Shown here piece by piece: positions 9,013 to 17,399 of a stretch of DNA of 64,000 nucleotides. Below the pieces are notes generated by a model. The model was not told where the DNA came from, made no database searches, and saw only the letters and a list, made by a program, of their open reading frames with translations. Each line of letters begins with the position of its first letter. The stretch's first letter is position 1. This stretch comes from JARRPM01 sp963792815. Lineage in GTDB: Bacteria; Pseudomonadota; Gammaproteobacteria; Pseudomonadales; Halieaceae. The stretch covers positions 354,682 to 418,681 of the forward strand of contig CAWBXR010000004.1 in the NCBI GenBank assembly GCA_963792815.1, in the 5' to 3' direction. A program made the translations under genes and the position numbers.

Positions 9013-10026
9013 GTGAGTGGAAAGGAAAAAGATGTGCCGGCCAAGGCTGGCGCCGAGCGTGAATTTGAGCTTGAAGCGACGGCCAGTGAGGGTACTACAG
9101 CTACAGGCTCCGCTTCGAGTGATGCCCAGACGTCGGGTGCTGCGTCCCCAAAAGCCAACCCTCTGCACCACCTGGCCGAAATGCGCCGGGATCCCGACGC
9201 GATTCGTGAGTTATTTCTCACCGGGAAATATCCCTACAAAACCAGGATGTCCAACAAGGAGTACGAGGCCAAAAAGATGGAGCTGCAGGTCGAGTTGCTG
9301 AAAGTGCAGCGCTGGGCGAAAGAGACCGGGCAGAAGATTGTTATTCTTTTTGAAGGTCGCGACGCCGCAGGTAAAGGGGGCACCATCAAGCGCTTCACAG
9401 AGCATCTTAACCCTCGCGCCGCACGCGTGGTGGCCCTGGAAAAGCCATCAGAAAGAGAGAGTGGTGAGTGGTATTTCCAACGCTATGTGCAACACCTACC
9501 CACCGAGGGGGAAATCGTACTGTTCGACAGGTCCTGGTACAACCGGGCCGGGGTTGAGCGCGTCATGGAATTCTGCACGCCGGAAGATTATCTGGAGTTC
9601 ATGCGCCAGACCCCCGAGCTCGAGCGGATGTTGGTGCGCAGCGGCATCAAATTATTCAAATACTGGTTTTCTGTTACCCAGAACGAGCAGCTTACCCGCT
9701 TCAAAAGCCGTAAGAGCGATCCGTTGAAGCAATGGAAACTCTCTCCGATAGACCGCGCATCCCTGGACAAATGGGATGAGTACACTGAGGCCAAGGAGGC
9801 GATGTTTTTCTATACTGATACCGCTGATGCCCCGTGGACTATTGTTAAGTCCTCGGATAAAAAACGTGCCAGGCTTTCGTGTATGCAGCACTTCCTGCAT
9901 AACCTTAACTACACCAACAAGGATCTGCGCCTGGCAGGCCCTCCCGACCCACTGATTGTTGGCCAGAGCCAGCACGTGATCGGCAGATCAAAGCATATTC
10001 TGGGCCCGTCTCTGGACAGTTGGTAA
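9013..10026 (+). CDS. ppk2: Polyphosphate kinase 2
   Basis: A 337-residue protein of the PPK2 family, which transfers phosphate between polyphosphate and nucleoside di- or monophosphates. The start is GTG behind GAGGGGG. An acidic, Ala/Ser-rich N-terminal tail (about residues 1-50) precedes the kinase. The Walker A loop is G115-RDAAGKGG. The lid/Walker B region LFDRSWYNRAGVERVMEFC is near residue 175. The SPIDRASLDKWDEYTEAKE helix is typical of single-domain class I enzymes. The role is phosphate or energy storage. A phosphate permease lies 17 kb away but is not linked. Confidence 0.95.
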   Translation: MSGKEKDVPAKAGAEREFELEATASEGTTATGSASSDAQTSGAASPKANPLHHLAEMRRDPDAIRELFLTGKYPYKTRMSNKEYEAKKMELQVELLKVQRWAKETGQKIVILFEGRDAAGKGGTIKRFTEHLNPRAARVVALEKPSERESGEWYFQRYVQHLPTEGEIVLFDRSWYNRAGVERVMEFCTPEDYLEFMRQTPELERMLVRSGIKLFKYWFSVTQNEQLTRFKSRKSDPLKQWKLSPIDRASLDKWDEYTEAKEAMFFYTDTADAPWTIVKSSDKKRARLSCMQHFLHNLNYTNKDLRLAGPPDPLIVGQSQHVIGRSKHILGPSLDSW

Positions 10027-10046
10027 CGCCGCAGCGGAGCGGGGCG

Positions 10047-10240
10047 CTAGCCGCACTTATACACCCGGAAGCTTTGCGAGCCACCCTCGGCCGGCCCCTC
10101 GACCACGATCGTATCGCCTCCCATGCTGGCCGCTTTGTTGCGCGCCAGGTCCAGAAGGAACGCATCTTCTACTGATAGGTAATTTTGCCGTCGAAGACCA
10201 ACCTGACCCGCTTTTTGTCCTTAGACCGCACACTCAATCC
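10047..10240 (-). pseudogene. Frameshifted C-terminal remnant of a lipoprotein-like gene
   Basis: On the minus strand, RSKDKKRVRLVFDGKITYQ ends at a stop near 10165. One frame over, the sequence continues at once as DAFLLDLARNKAASMGGD, then TIVVEGPAEGGSQSFRVYKCG and stop. The RNKAAxxGGDTIVV...G....VYxC pattern is that of small cell-envelope lipoproteins of the DUF4156-like type. The two halves join if a frameshift is assumed and the N terminus is missing, so this is a relic. The family assignment is from pattern memory only. Confidence 0.45.
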
Positions 10241-10284
10241 CGGGTATCAGTGGGGAGTTACAAATTCAACTTTCAAGAGCAGGA

Positions 10285-10330
10285 CGAAAAGGGCGTGGGT
10301 GGTTGACGTAAAGGACTCTGACCCCCTATT
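10285..10330. repeat. GGGGTCAGAGT-family repeat end
   Basis: AAGGGCGTGGGTGGTTGACG followed by AAAGGACTCTGACCCCC. The first block is the inner right segment also found at 985-1005, 15515-15540 and 19410-19432, and the second is the terminal unit. The left half of the element is not recognisable. Confidence 0.5.
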
Positions 10331-10400
10331 TTGATAGTGTCGCGCGAATCAATCCGTCTCCGGTATATAAAATTCGGAGCCGTAGATCAGGATGAGAAGC
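10331..10400 (+). mobile_element. IS6-family transposase remnant (middle segment)
   Basis: The + strand reads VSRESIRLRYIKFGA. This corresponds to the ITVSxExIRxWCxKFG block that follows the HTH of IS6 transposases. The N-terminal block that should precede it is absent here but present 1 kb downstream at 11325. The remnant abuts a GGGGTCAGAGT repeat end. Confidence 0.55.
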
Positions 10401-10554
10401 GCGTTGATGTATTGCAGGCAGGGATGGACCTGCTGCCAAACGGTTCTTCTAACGTATCTGCGGCGTCATGGCGGAGAACCCGGGAAGATTCTCACGGACA
10501 AGATACGCAGCGGGCCTTTTCAGTCGCCTCTTTCACAAAACGGAGGGAGCTACA

Positions 10555-11217
10555 TTGGTTAATCGATTCATGCCATTTCTCGGTCAGATTTCCGTCAAGG
10601 AACCACTGATGTGGATGACGGACACCGAGACGGGAGACATCATTGACATGACACCGGCCACCGCTGTAGCGGAAGGGCGGCAGTCGCACGGATTTGGTAA
10701 CAACCTGCGTACACTCTCAAGCGATTGTCACCTGGAAGCCTCGCGCAGAGTGAGCGCCACGGGGGAATCATGTAGCCAGCTCGAATGGATTAAATACGAT
10801 GGTTCCTGGCACAAGATCGCCTGGTTCAAAAGCCACGCGGGGGGCAGTCGGGTACTGGAAATCTGTCACGATATTACGCACCTAGACCCTCGTTCCGAGT
10901 GGTTGGCCCGTATCAATCTGGAGAGCCAGCGACTCGAGTTGGAGAGCGGAGAATCCGTCTCATTCGAAGAGTTCGTGGTGCTGCACATGCTCCTCAAGGG
11001 CTACAGGCACAGTCGTATCGCCAGAACTCTTAATATCTCGACTAAAACGGTGGAATATCGGATATCAAGACTGAAGAACGCCCTGGCGGCGGAGACCACC
11101 GAGGAAATGATGGAGCAGGTATCATCCTCAGGTCTGATCTACCTGGCGTTGATTCCCATTGATCTGGCAGATCCTGCCAAAACTGAACTTGAGTTGTACA
11201 AAAAGGTCAACGGCTAG
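10555..11217 (+). CDS. LuxR-type HTH transcriptional regulator with PAS-like N-terminal domain
   Basis: A 220-residue protein. The chosen start is TTG at 10555 because GGAGGG lies eight bases ahead; the frame is open back to 10468, with an ATG there. The N-terminal roughly 120 residues are PAS-like (PLMWMTDTETGDIIDMTPAT ... EICHDIT). The C-terminal region SFEEFVVLHMLLKGYRHSRI followed by ARTLNISTKTVEYRISRLKN is a LuxR/GerE helix-turn-helix with the canonical KTVEYRISRL recognition helix. It has no adjacent histidine kinase or synthase, so it is an orphan regulator. IS6 fragments flank it on both sides. Confidence 0.75.
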   Translation: MVNRFMPFLGQISVKEPLMWMTDTETGDIIDMTPATAVAEGRQSHGFGNNLRTLSSDCHLEASRRVSATGESCSQLEWIKYDGSWHKIAWFKSHAGGSRVLEICHDITHLDPRSEWLARINLESQRLELESGESVSFEEFVVLHMLLKGYRHSRIARTLNISTKTVEYRISRLKNALAAETTEEMMEQVSSSGLIYLALIPIDLADPAKTELELYKKVNG

Positions 11218-11324
11218 GTATTTCCCTAGTGCCATGACATCGCAGGTTACCTATTCTGTGTCGGCAGGGAGGCACCTGCATGGATGCAGCAGGGGCAAGG
11301 ATAGCCCCTTTCCATGTCTTGCCA

Positions 11325-11450
11325 CGTTAAGTTTCCGAAGTTGTTGGAATCAGAGAATGAATGCCTGTTAGCGCCACCGATACCACTCCAGATATCATTT
11401 TGTATGTCGTCTGGCTCTACTATCCCTTCAACCGCCGCCCGCGCCATTTC
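11325..11450 (+). mobile_element. IS6-family remnant (left terminus and transposase N-terminus)
   Basis: A left-end relic (TTGCCACGTTAAGTTTCCG) is followed by a frame reading ATDTTPDIILYVVWLYYPFN. This is the start of the IS6 transposase (KRHRFPxDIIxxxVWLYYRFN in cleaner copies). The frame then runs into unrelated sequence. The fragment carries only the first quarter of the gene. Confidence 0.6.
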
Positions 11451-11586
11451 TGCCTGAGACAGCAACCGCAGGCGCTGCCTGTTGGGTCTATTGACAACCC
11501 GGTAGATCGGGCAGACACTTCGCCGGTCGGGGGCCCGATACTTTGTCAGCCAGACAAAACCGGCGCCCCTTAGTGAGGGCAGGCAA

Positions 11587-12021
11587 ATGCGGCGTGCATC
11601 GCTGTGGGGCTTGTTGTTAGGTGCTGCTATCTTGAGCTCTTGCACCAGCGTGACCTTTACGGACCTTTCCATCCAGCAACTGCACGACAAGATCGCTGCG
11701 GGTGAAATTGTCAGACCCGGAGAAACGGCAACCATAGCCACCGTCGATGGAGAGCAGCACGAGATAAGGGTGTCAGCCGTCAGCGCGGACAGCGTCATCG
11801 GTAAAGTAGCTGCCAGTCAAGCAAGCGATGCAGATGGTTTTGAGCAGGACCAGCGCGTTACTTTCACTGATTTAACTATCCCAATCGATGACATCCTGTC
11901 GGTCGAAAAAGTGCAAGTTACTAATCCCGCGGCCCAGGCCGCCATCGTTACCGGTTTTGGCGTGGGGTATATGTTTTTGCTGGCGCTTCCGGCCATCATT
12001 ATTGGAGCCATTGCACTGTGA
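11587..12021 (+). CDS. Small lipoprotein of unknown function
   Basis: A 144-residue protein with a lipoprotein signal peptide ending in the lipobox LSSC (Cys19). The mature part has two SVTFTDL/RVTFTDL repeats around a beta-rich segment. A hydrophobic C-terminal helix follows (AAIVTGFGVGYMFLLALPAI), so the protein may be anchored at both ends. The next lipoprotein gene starts 16 bp downstream on the same strand, suggesting one transcript. No family is recognised. Confidence 0.65.
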   Translation: MRRASLWGLLLGAAILSSCTSVTFTDLSIQQLHDKIAAGEIVRPGETATIATVDGEQHEIRVSAVSADSVIGKVAASQASDADGFEQDQRVTFTDLTIPIDDILSVEKVQVTNPAAQAAIVTGFGVGYMFLLALPAIIIGAIAL

Positions 12022-12037
12022 TCAGGAGTTCTCAATC

Positions 12038-13258
12038 ATGACACTGCCTGACATGGTGTTTCCAGCGAAAAAGCGCCGGATACGTCACTGTGTGATACCC
12101 ATTCTTTTGTTGCTGCTGGGTGGCTGCAGGATAGAAGTTGTGGTGCCGGCAGGCGGCACGGTGGTGACAGAATCAGGCAGGTATACTTGCCTTGCCGGTG
12201 CGCAGTGCACAATCGAAGTCAACGATCTGTTCTTCAATGAAACTTTTTTTGTCGAGCCTGAATCCGGGTTTACCTTCGGTGGCTGGCGAAAGAGTCCTCG
12301 GTTTCTCTGCGGCGGTAGCCTGTCGCCATGCAGTCTGGCCACTGCAGCTATGGAAGGGAACAGTTGGCTGGAAGATTTGCTTTCCTCCGAAGAAGTGTTT
12401 TATCTCGAGCCCATTTTTCATCCCGGCAACTGGAGCGGCGAATACAGACTGAGGCCAGCATATGACAGCGCGACTCGCTGCGGTAGCAAGAAAATCATCT
12501 ATCGTACGGGCAAGGCTTTCACTATCCAGGTCGCGCAAATTGACGGTCATATCAGTACAGATTTGATCACGGGTAATGAAGTCCCGGGAGCTGAACTGGT
12601 CAGCAAGGGCGCAGCCGTATCACTTGCCGACCCCAGGCGATTTATCCAGAGAGCACTGTACTCGCACCCGAGCAAGGGCATGATCGAATACTATCTCGTG
12701 TTCGAAGCGAACGTGGTTTCAACGGTTGGATTCAGTGGTGATTATTTTGCCCAGTATGTCGAGCGCAATTCCGGTCAAGTCTGCTCTTCCAATGTTTACC
12801 TGTTTGCGGAGCGGCTGACCGAGGGGCCAGGCGTACCGGACCTGACTGCCATACCGGACCGTAATGGAAGTTTTCATATAGAAATGCAAGAAAGCGATAT
12901 TGTCTGCTCCGATGGCTCCAGGGGGTCAGCTCCCGGGGCTGCCACGGATATCCATATAAGCCAATCCGGAAACCTGATCACCTTCGACAACCCGGTTGAG
13001 GCGCTGGTGGAGGCAAGAACCGGTACCCTGGGCCAGTACCGCCTCCCCGCCGCAGCGAGGTTGAATAGATCCGGTGCTTTCGTCGCCAACAGTTATGCCC
13101 GCATCACATATGACGAGACCGTAGCCGAGTGGACCACGATCAATGGCAATCTCGCCAGGCACTCAATCAGCGGGACGATTCGGGTGGCAAATATTCCCAA
13201 CGACCAGCTGGGCATTTGCACCGAGACCCACGCTTTCTCGGGCTATCGATTCAACTGA
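12038..13258 (+). CDS. Lipoprotein with InlB-B-repeat-like domain
   Basis: A 406-residue protein. The start is ATG 12038 with AGGAG upstream; the longer frame to 11888 overlaps the previous gene and is rejected. The lipobox is LLLGGC. Directly after it comes a short beta module with paired cysteines, GRYTCLAGAQCTIEV followed by FVEPESGFTFGGW. This is the pattern of divergent Internalin B-type repeats used as surface spacers. The rest (Cys-containing, beta-rich, with many Asn/Asp turns) is not recognised. It is probably outer-membrane anchored and co-transcribed with the preceding small lipoprotein. Confidence 0.65.
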   Translation: MTLPDMVFPAKKRRIRHCVIPILLLLLGGCRIEVVVPAGGTVVTESGRYTCLAGAQCTIEVNDLFFNETFFVEPESGFTFGGWRKSPRFLCGGSLSPCSLATAAMEGNSWLEDLLSSEEVFYLEPIFHPGNWSGEYRLRPAYDSATRCGSKKIIYRTGKAFTIQVAQIDGHISTDLITGNEVPGAELVSKGAAVSLADPRRFIQRALYSHPSKGMIEYYLVFEANVVSTVGFSGDYFAQYVERNSGQVCSSNVYLFAERLTEGPGVPDLTAIPDRNGSFHIEMQESDIVCSDGSRGSAPGAATDIHISQSGNLITFDNPVEALVEARTGTLGQYRLPAAARLNRSGAFVANSYARITYDETVAEWTTINGNLARHSISGTIRVANIPNDQLGICTETHAFSGYRFN

Positions 13259-13529
13259 CAAAAGATGCTTCTATCTTTGTCACTTTTGGTCGCTGTCAAG
13301 GGCACGGATGCCTGATTAATACGCAAGGAAATCCGATCCGATTAATCTACTTCCAGTGGATTTTTACGGAGTAACGACTACTATCTTGCTCGCAGCGATC
13401 AACGAATTCGCCACAGTCAGCGCACCCGCGTATTCCATCGACTGCCTCGTAGAGCGATGCCAGGTCTTGCATCCGACAGTGCCGTGGCCACTGCCCCGAT
13501 GCCGGCCGGCTCCGGAGGTGGATACTGTT

Positions 13530-15257
13530 ATGTTTTTTGAGACGCACCGTTTTTTTGCGGTGATCTTGTTCGGCGGCGCACTGGCTACGGTTTGTTTGGG
13601 CGGCTGCGATGGCTCGGGGTCCTCCTCCTCCGGGCAGGAGCCGGAGACGCCGGTGGCACCCTTAGACTTGTTGGTCTACAAACAGGATAGCTCGTCGCGG
13701 CTCTATAAGCTGGACTCCCTGGGCGGCTCGACATTGTTGTCAGAGGGCATGCTGAAGTCCGATTATGCGATCTCCCCTGACGGGCGGTACATCGCTTTTG
13801 CGGACAGTCTTGCGGACGGCCAGGCCGCACTCACCATCCTCAGTTCAACTGAAAATACCCCCGAGCAGGCGGGGCCCAACTACCCTGGTGAAGCAGACCT
13901 GTCGATCCAATGGCAGCCGGATTCGCAGGGAGTGGTTTACTCCGTGTACGACAGGTCTGGGTTCGTCTCATATCTGTATCGGGTGAGACTGGGCGAAACA
14001 GAACCGGTAGAGTTGATCGGCAGCAATGCGGGTGCTCGGGCGCGTCTGCAAGTCGAGCAGTCTAAAGACGGGAGTCGACTGGCTGTGCTGGCCGAGTATT
14101 ATTCGTCCGCGTCCGATTTCTTGCCTGACTCGGCGGCCCTTTACCTGTTGGAGTCGTCGAACCCCGGGACCGTGAGATTGATTGGCACGGCAGAGGGAGA
14201 CGCCAATTCTTTCAAGTTCGCCTGGTCTCCCTCCGGTAACGATCTGGTTTACCAGCGCCGTCTTCGCACGGACCCGGTGGCCCCCTCGATCCCTGATAAC
14301 TACCCGGCAGGCGCGTTAATGTTAATGGATGCGAGCGGTACAGGCCGCCTTATCCGGCAAGCCCGCGGCGACAGGGACTGGACCTACCTGGCCTGGTTGG
14401 ACCCGACCCGTCTGTTGATTCGCACGACAGACCTTGAGGTGATCGATACTGCAGGCAACCTGGTGACGAGTCATACCATCACGGGCAACAGCGAGATGGT
14501 GATTTCGCCGGACCACAGGCGCCTGGCTTTTCTCGACAGGGGCGTCGACGATGGTCACCCTGCGGTGTATATGCTGGAACTGGAGTCTGGCGAGTACCGG
14601 GAGTTGGGGCCTGCGAGCAGCGACTTTCTCATTGGCGGCGCCTTTGAAGACTCTAAACTGCGCTGGTCGCCACATGGTTCATACCTGGCATGGAACGTGA
14701 AGCCGAGTCCTTTTGGCCCCGACTGGCAGACTCTGGTGGGCGGGTTGTACGTCTACGATGTTGGTAGCACCGCGACGCAGCTTGTAAGTGAAAATCTGGC
14801 CCTGCACAACCAGCATTACCTCTCTGACGGGCTCTTCGCCTGGTTGCCTGAAGGGCACACCCTTGACTATGTGGTCCGCCGGGAGGCGGGATATGCGCTT
14901 GCAGTGGTGGATATCGCATCAGGTGACACGAGAGTGGTGGGAGAGCTGCCGTCGGTAAGCTGTGGTGTGCAGCGAGCATGGCGTGACCGGGCGCAGATAC
15001 TCTGGAATGACTGCGGTGATGGCGTCTATCTCTCCTACTCGAAACAGAACGGATCCTTTACCGCATCCCGGGTTGCTGACTGGGACGTCTGGCGAATGGT
15101 GACGACAGCTGATCGGGAATTTGTCATTATGCAAGCGGTGGATGATATGAGCTCCCTTTGGGGTGCGCCCTGGCAGGTTTTTGATTTCGACCAGGATGGT
15201 CTGCAGGAGCTGGCGGGTACGGGCGGTACTATCTGCTGCGGTACAGTGCTGCGGTGA
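13530..15257 (+). CDS. TolB-like beta-propeller lipoprotein
   Basis: A 575-residue protein. ATG 13530 has GGAGG about eleven bases upstream and gives a lipoprotein signal (LFGGALATVCLGGC), so the longer frame to 13356 is rejected. After a Ser/Gly/Glu-rich linker, the chain consists of repeated WD40/TolB-type blades: SPDGRYIAFADS, WQPDSQGVVYSVYD, SKDGSRLAVLAEY, WSPSGNDLVYQR, SPDHRRLAFLD, WSPHGSYLAWN. It is a periplasmic or surface propeller with a probable binding role and no catalytic motif. It lies third in a row of lipoproteins, with 271 bp before it. Confidence 0.75.
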   Translation: MFFETHRFFAVILFGGALATVCLGGCDGSGSSSSGQEPETPVAPLDLLVYKQDSSSRLYKLDSLGGSTLLSEGMLKSDYAISPDGRYIAFADSLADGQAALTILSSTENTPEQAGPNYPGEADLSIQWQPDSQGVVYSVYDRSGFVSYLYRVRLGETEPVELIGSNAGARARLQVEQSKDGSRLAVLAEYYSSASDFLPDSAALYLLESSNPGTVRLIGTAEGDANSFKFAWSPSGNDLVYQRRLRTDPVAPSIPDNYPAGALMLMDASGTGRLIRQARGDRDWTYLAWLDPTRLLIRTTDLEVIDTAGNLVTSHTITGNSEMVISPDHRRLAFLDRGVDDGHPAVYMLELESGEYRELGPASSDFLIGGAFEDSKLRWSPHGSYLAWNVKPSPFGPDWQTLVGGLYVYDVGSTATQLVSENLALHNQHYLSDGLFAWLPEGHTLDYVVRREAGYALAVVDIASGDTRVVGELPSVSCGVQRAWRDRAQILWNDCGDGVYLSYSKQNGSFTASRVADWDVWRMVTTADREFVIMQAVDDMSSLWGAPWQVFDFDQDGLQELAGTGGTICCGTVLR

Positions 15258-15279
15258 TGCACACTGGGTATCAATTTGA

Positions 15280-15415
15280 CTAAACACCGACCAATAAAAC
15301 GATCATTAGCAGTGCCACTATGGATGCTGATAGAAGACCCGTGTCGCCTATTGTTCGGCCTATCTCGACACTTTTTAAGCGCACGATTTTCAGATCGTCA
15401 TATTCAATGCAATAG
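15280..15415 (-). pseudogene. Possible C-terminal remnant of a membrane protein
   Basis: The minus strand reads KIVRLKSVEIGRTIGDTG, then LLSASIVALLMIVLLVGV and a stop at 15280. This is a plausible membrane-helix terminus preceded by a charged linker. Its upstream side ends at the GGGGGTCA repeat of 15412, with no start codon. It could be chance. The family is unknown. Confidence 0.25.
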
Positions 15416-15545
15416 GGGGTCACAATAGGGGGTCAGAGTCCTTTTTTATGAAATTCCGCTCCGAGGAGCTTAAGGTGGCGCGAGGAACGAATACTGCGCA
15501 ATCATTAAAAGGAGAGCCAACGAGTGTGGGCGGTTGGTGTGTAAT
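15412..15545. repeat. GGGGTCAGAGT-family repeat element (copy related to 19310)
   Basis: GGGGGTCA, GGGGGTCAGAGTCC and then TTATGAAATTCCGCTCCG, the latter part repeated at 19340 (TTATGAAATTCCGTTCTG). The right inner block (GGAGAGCCAACGAGTGTGGG) also has a partner at 19402. The frame starting MKFRS is too short and not conserved between the two copies, so it is not called as a gene. Confidence 0.6.
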
Positions 15546-15607
15546 CCTACCTTTGCGCCCCCTGCGATTTGAGGTAGGCGCGGTGATAATGTTGTTTCGG
15601 GATAGAC

Positions 15608-16573
15608 ATGTCGTCCACTAAGCGATACGCAATCCACCAGGACTTTGAAAAAATTCCAGTGATGAACTTTCGCTTCAACTCACTGGTGATTGGTCTTTTG
15701 AACCTGCTGCTCCGGGTGACGCGTGTGTTCCGCAAACGCTCCGACGCAGTCACGGTTGCGCGCCACAGGATAGTGGGGCAGGGTGGCCATCGGTTTGAGG
15801 CCAGGGTATTCACCCCGAAATCGGTCACTGCAGAGGCTCCGGCGCTTATCTACTATCACGGCGGGGCTTTCGCGATGACCTTCGCCAGTCTGCACCTGGA
15901 GAAAGCAGCGCGCTATGCCGAGGCAACCGGCTGCGTGACGATTTTTGTGTGCTACCGGCTGGCCATGAAGCATCCTTTTCCCCATGGTTTCAACGACGCT
16001 TACGCGGCGCTGAAGTGGACTGTGGGCAACGCAACGGAGCTGGGGGTTGATGCAGACCGCATCGCCGTTGGCGGGGATAGTGCGGGGGGAGCGCTGGCGG
16101 CAGGCGTAGCCCAGCGCGCCCGAGATGAAGGCCTGGTTAGTTTGTGCGGGCAAATGTTGATCTACCCGGTACTGGATAGTCGCTGCAATACAGCCTCTGC
16201 CACCGAGTTTGTTGATGTTCCCCTGTTTACCGCCGTATCGAACCGGCGAATGTGGGCCATGTACCTGCGCCATTACGCAGCGGGCGCCACACCACCCTAT
16301 GCGGCTCCCGGCCTCGGTGATGTGCGCAACCTGCCACCTGCCTATATCGAGACGGCGGAGTTCGATCCACTGCATGACGAAGGGCTTGATTACGCCCGGA
16401 AACTGGCTGCCGCAGGTAACGCGCCTGCGCTGAACGAAACACGCGGGACTATTCATGGCTATGATGCTTCGGTGAAGAATGAGACTGCCGTTGCCTCCAT
16501 GCAAAAGCGAATTGAATTTCTCAGATCGATTTTTGCCGATCGCGGATGCGAAGCACGGGCACACCAGGGATAA
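15608..16573 (+). CDS. Alpha/beta hydrolase, HSL-type esterase (fold-3)
   Basis: A 321-residue esterase of the hormone-sensitive lipase family. The oxyanion motif HGG is at residues 84-86 (YYHGGAF). The nucleophile elbow GGDSAGG has Ser158. The acid residue is in AEFDPLHDEG and the catalytic His is in TIHGYD near residue 290. It hydrolyses short or medium acyl esters. The next gene, an SDR, starts 12 bp downstream with its own AAGGAG. An ester-hydrolase/alcohol-dehydrogenase pair is consistent with handling esters made by Baeyer-Villiger oxidation, but that is inference. Confidence 0.9.
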   Translation: MSSTKRYAIHQDFEKIPVMNFRFNSLVIGLLNLLLRVTRVFRKRSDAVTVARHRIVGQGGHRFEARVFTPKSVTAEAPALIYYHGGAFAMTFASLHLEKAARYAEATGCVTIFVCYRLAMKHPFPHGFNDAYAALKWTVGNATELGVDADRIAVGGDSAGGALAAGVAQRARDEGLVSLCGQMLIYPVLDSRCNTASATEFVDVPLFTAVSNRRMWAMYLRHYAAGATPPYAAPGLGDVRNLPPAYIETAEFDPLHDEGLDYARKLAAAGNAPALNETRGTIHGYDASVKNETAVASMQKRIEFLRSIFADRGCEARAHQG

Positions 16574-16585
16574 AGGAGCATCACG

Positions 16586-17377
16586 ATGACGGGTCGACTA
16601 AGCAACAAGGTAGCGCTGATAACCGGGGCAGGCTCCGGTATCGGCTTTGCCTGCGCAAGGCGTTTTGCCGAAGAGGGCGCGGCCATTGTCGGGCTTGACC
16701 TGAAGGCCAGCGAGCAATGGCATGAGATTGAGTCGATTAGCGATAGGGCGCTATTTTTCGAGGGCGACGTAACCAGCCTGGAACGCCAGCAGGCCGTTGT
16801 GGCCTCAGCGATAGAGACGTTTGGTTCGCTGGATGTACTGGTCACGTCTGCCGGTATTGGCGATGCCGGCCCTGTGCATATGGTGGAGGAGGCTGCCTGG
16901 CGGCGGGTCATTGATATTAATCTCAGTGGCACCTTCTTTTCCGCCAAGGCTGTGCTGCCACAGATGATGCAGCAGCGCAGTGGCAGTATCGTCACCATTG
17001 CCAGTTGCGAAGGTGTGGTTGCCACAGAGGGCGGCAGTTCCTATAACGCCTCGAAGGCGGGGGTGGTTAACCTGAGCAAGAACATTGCAATTGATTATGG
17101 CCGCATGGGCATCCGTTGTAACGCTCTTTGCCCGGGCTTCATCGAGACGCCCATGTTCGATCAGGTGCTGAATCAGGCGTTCATGGCCGATGTGAAGGCC
17201 GATATCAAGGCGCAGACCAAGCTGGGTCGTTTCGGCGAGGCAGTGGAGATGGCCAACGTAGCCCTGTTCCTTGCATCAGACGAAGCTTCCTTCGTCACCG
17301 GTCAGGCGATTGTTGCAGACGGTGGTTATACTGCCGGGCATGGTCACGGCATTGTCGAGATGATGGGGCTGACCTGA
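16586..17377 (+). CDS. Short-chain dehydrogenase/reductase (classical SDR)
   Basis: A 263-residue protein with the classical SDR layout: the nucleotide-binding TGAGSGIGFA at about residue 12, a central GDV segment, the active-site Ser in VTIASCEG, and YNASKAG with the catalytic Tyr and Lys. ADGGYTAGHG lies at the C terminus. It uses NAD(P)H to interconvert an alcohol and a ketone. The AAGGAG ribosome site is eight bases ahead. It is probably co-transcribed with the preceding esterase. Confidence 0.9.
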   Translation: MTGRLSNKVALITGAGSGIGFACARRFAEEGAAIVGLDLKASEQWHEIESISDRALFFEGDVTSLERQQAVVASAIETFGSLDVLVTSAGIGDAGPVHMVEEAAWRRVIDINLSGTFFSAKAVLPQMMQQRSGSIVTIASCEGVVATEGGSSYNASKAGVVNLSKNIAIDYGRMGIRCNALCPGFIETPMFDQVLNQAFMADVKADIKAQTKLGRFGEAVEMANVALFLASDEASFVTGQAIVADGGYTAGHGHGIVEMMGLT

Positions 17378-17399
17378 TTAACTCGCATAACTCCCACAC

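Noticed and set aside
15460..15545. Short frame beginning MKFRS in the 15412 repeat, as a possible transposase start
   Set aside because: The related copy at 19340 does not keep the frame, and no HUH or REP-transposase motif is present.
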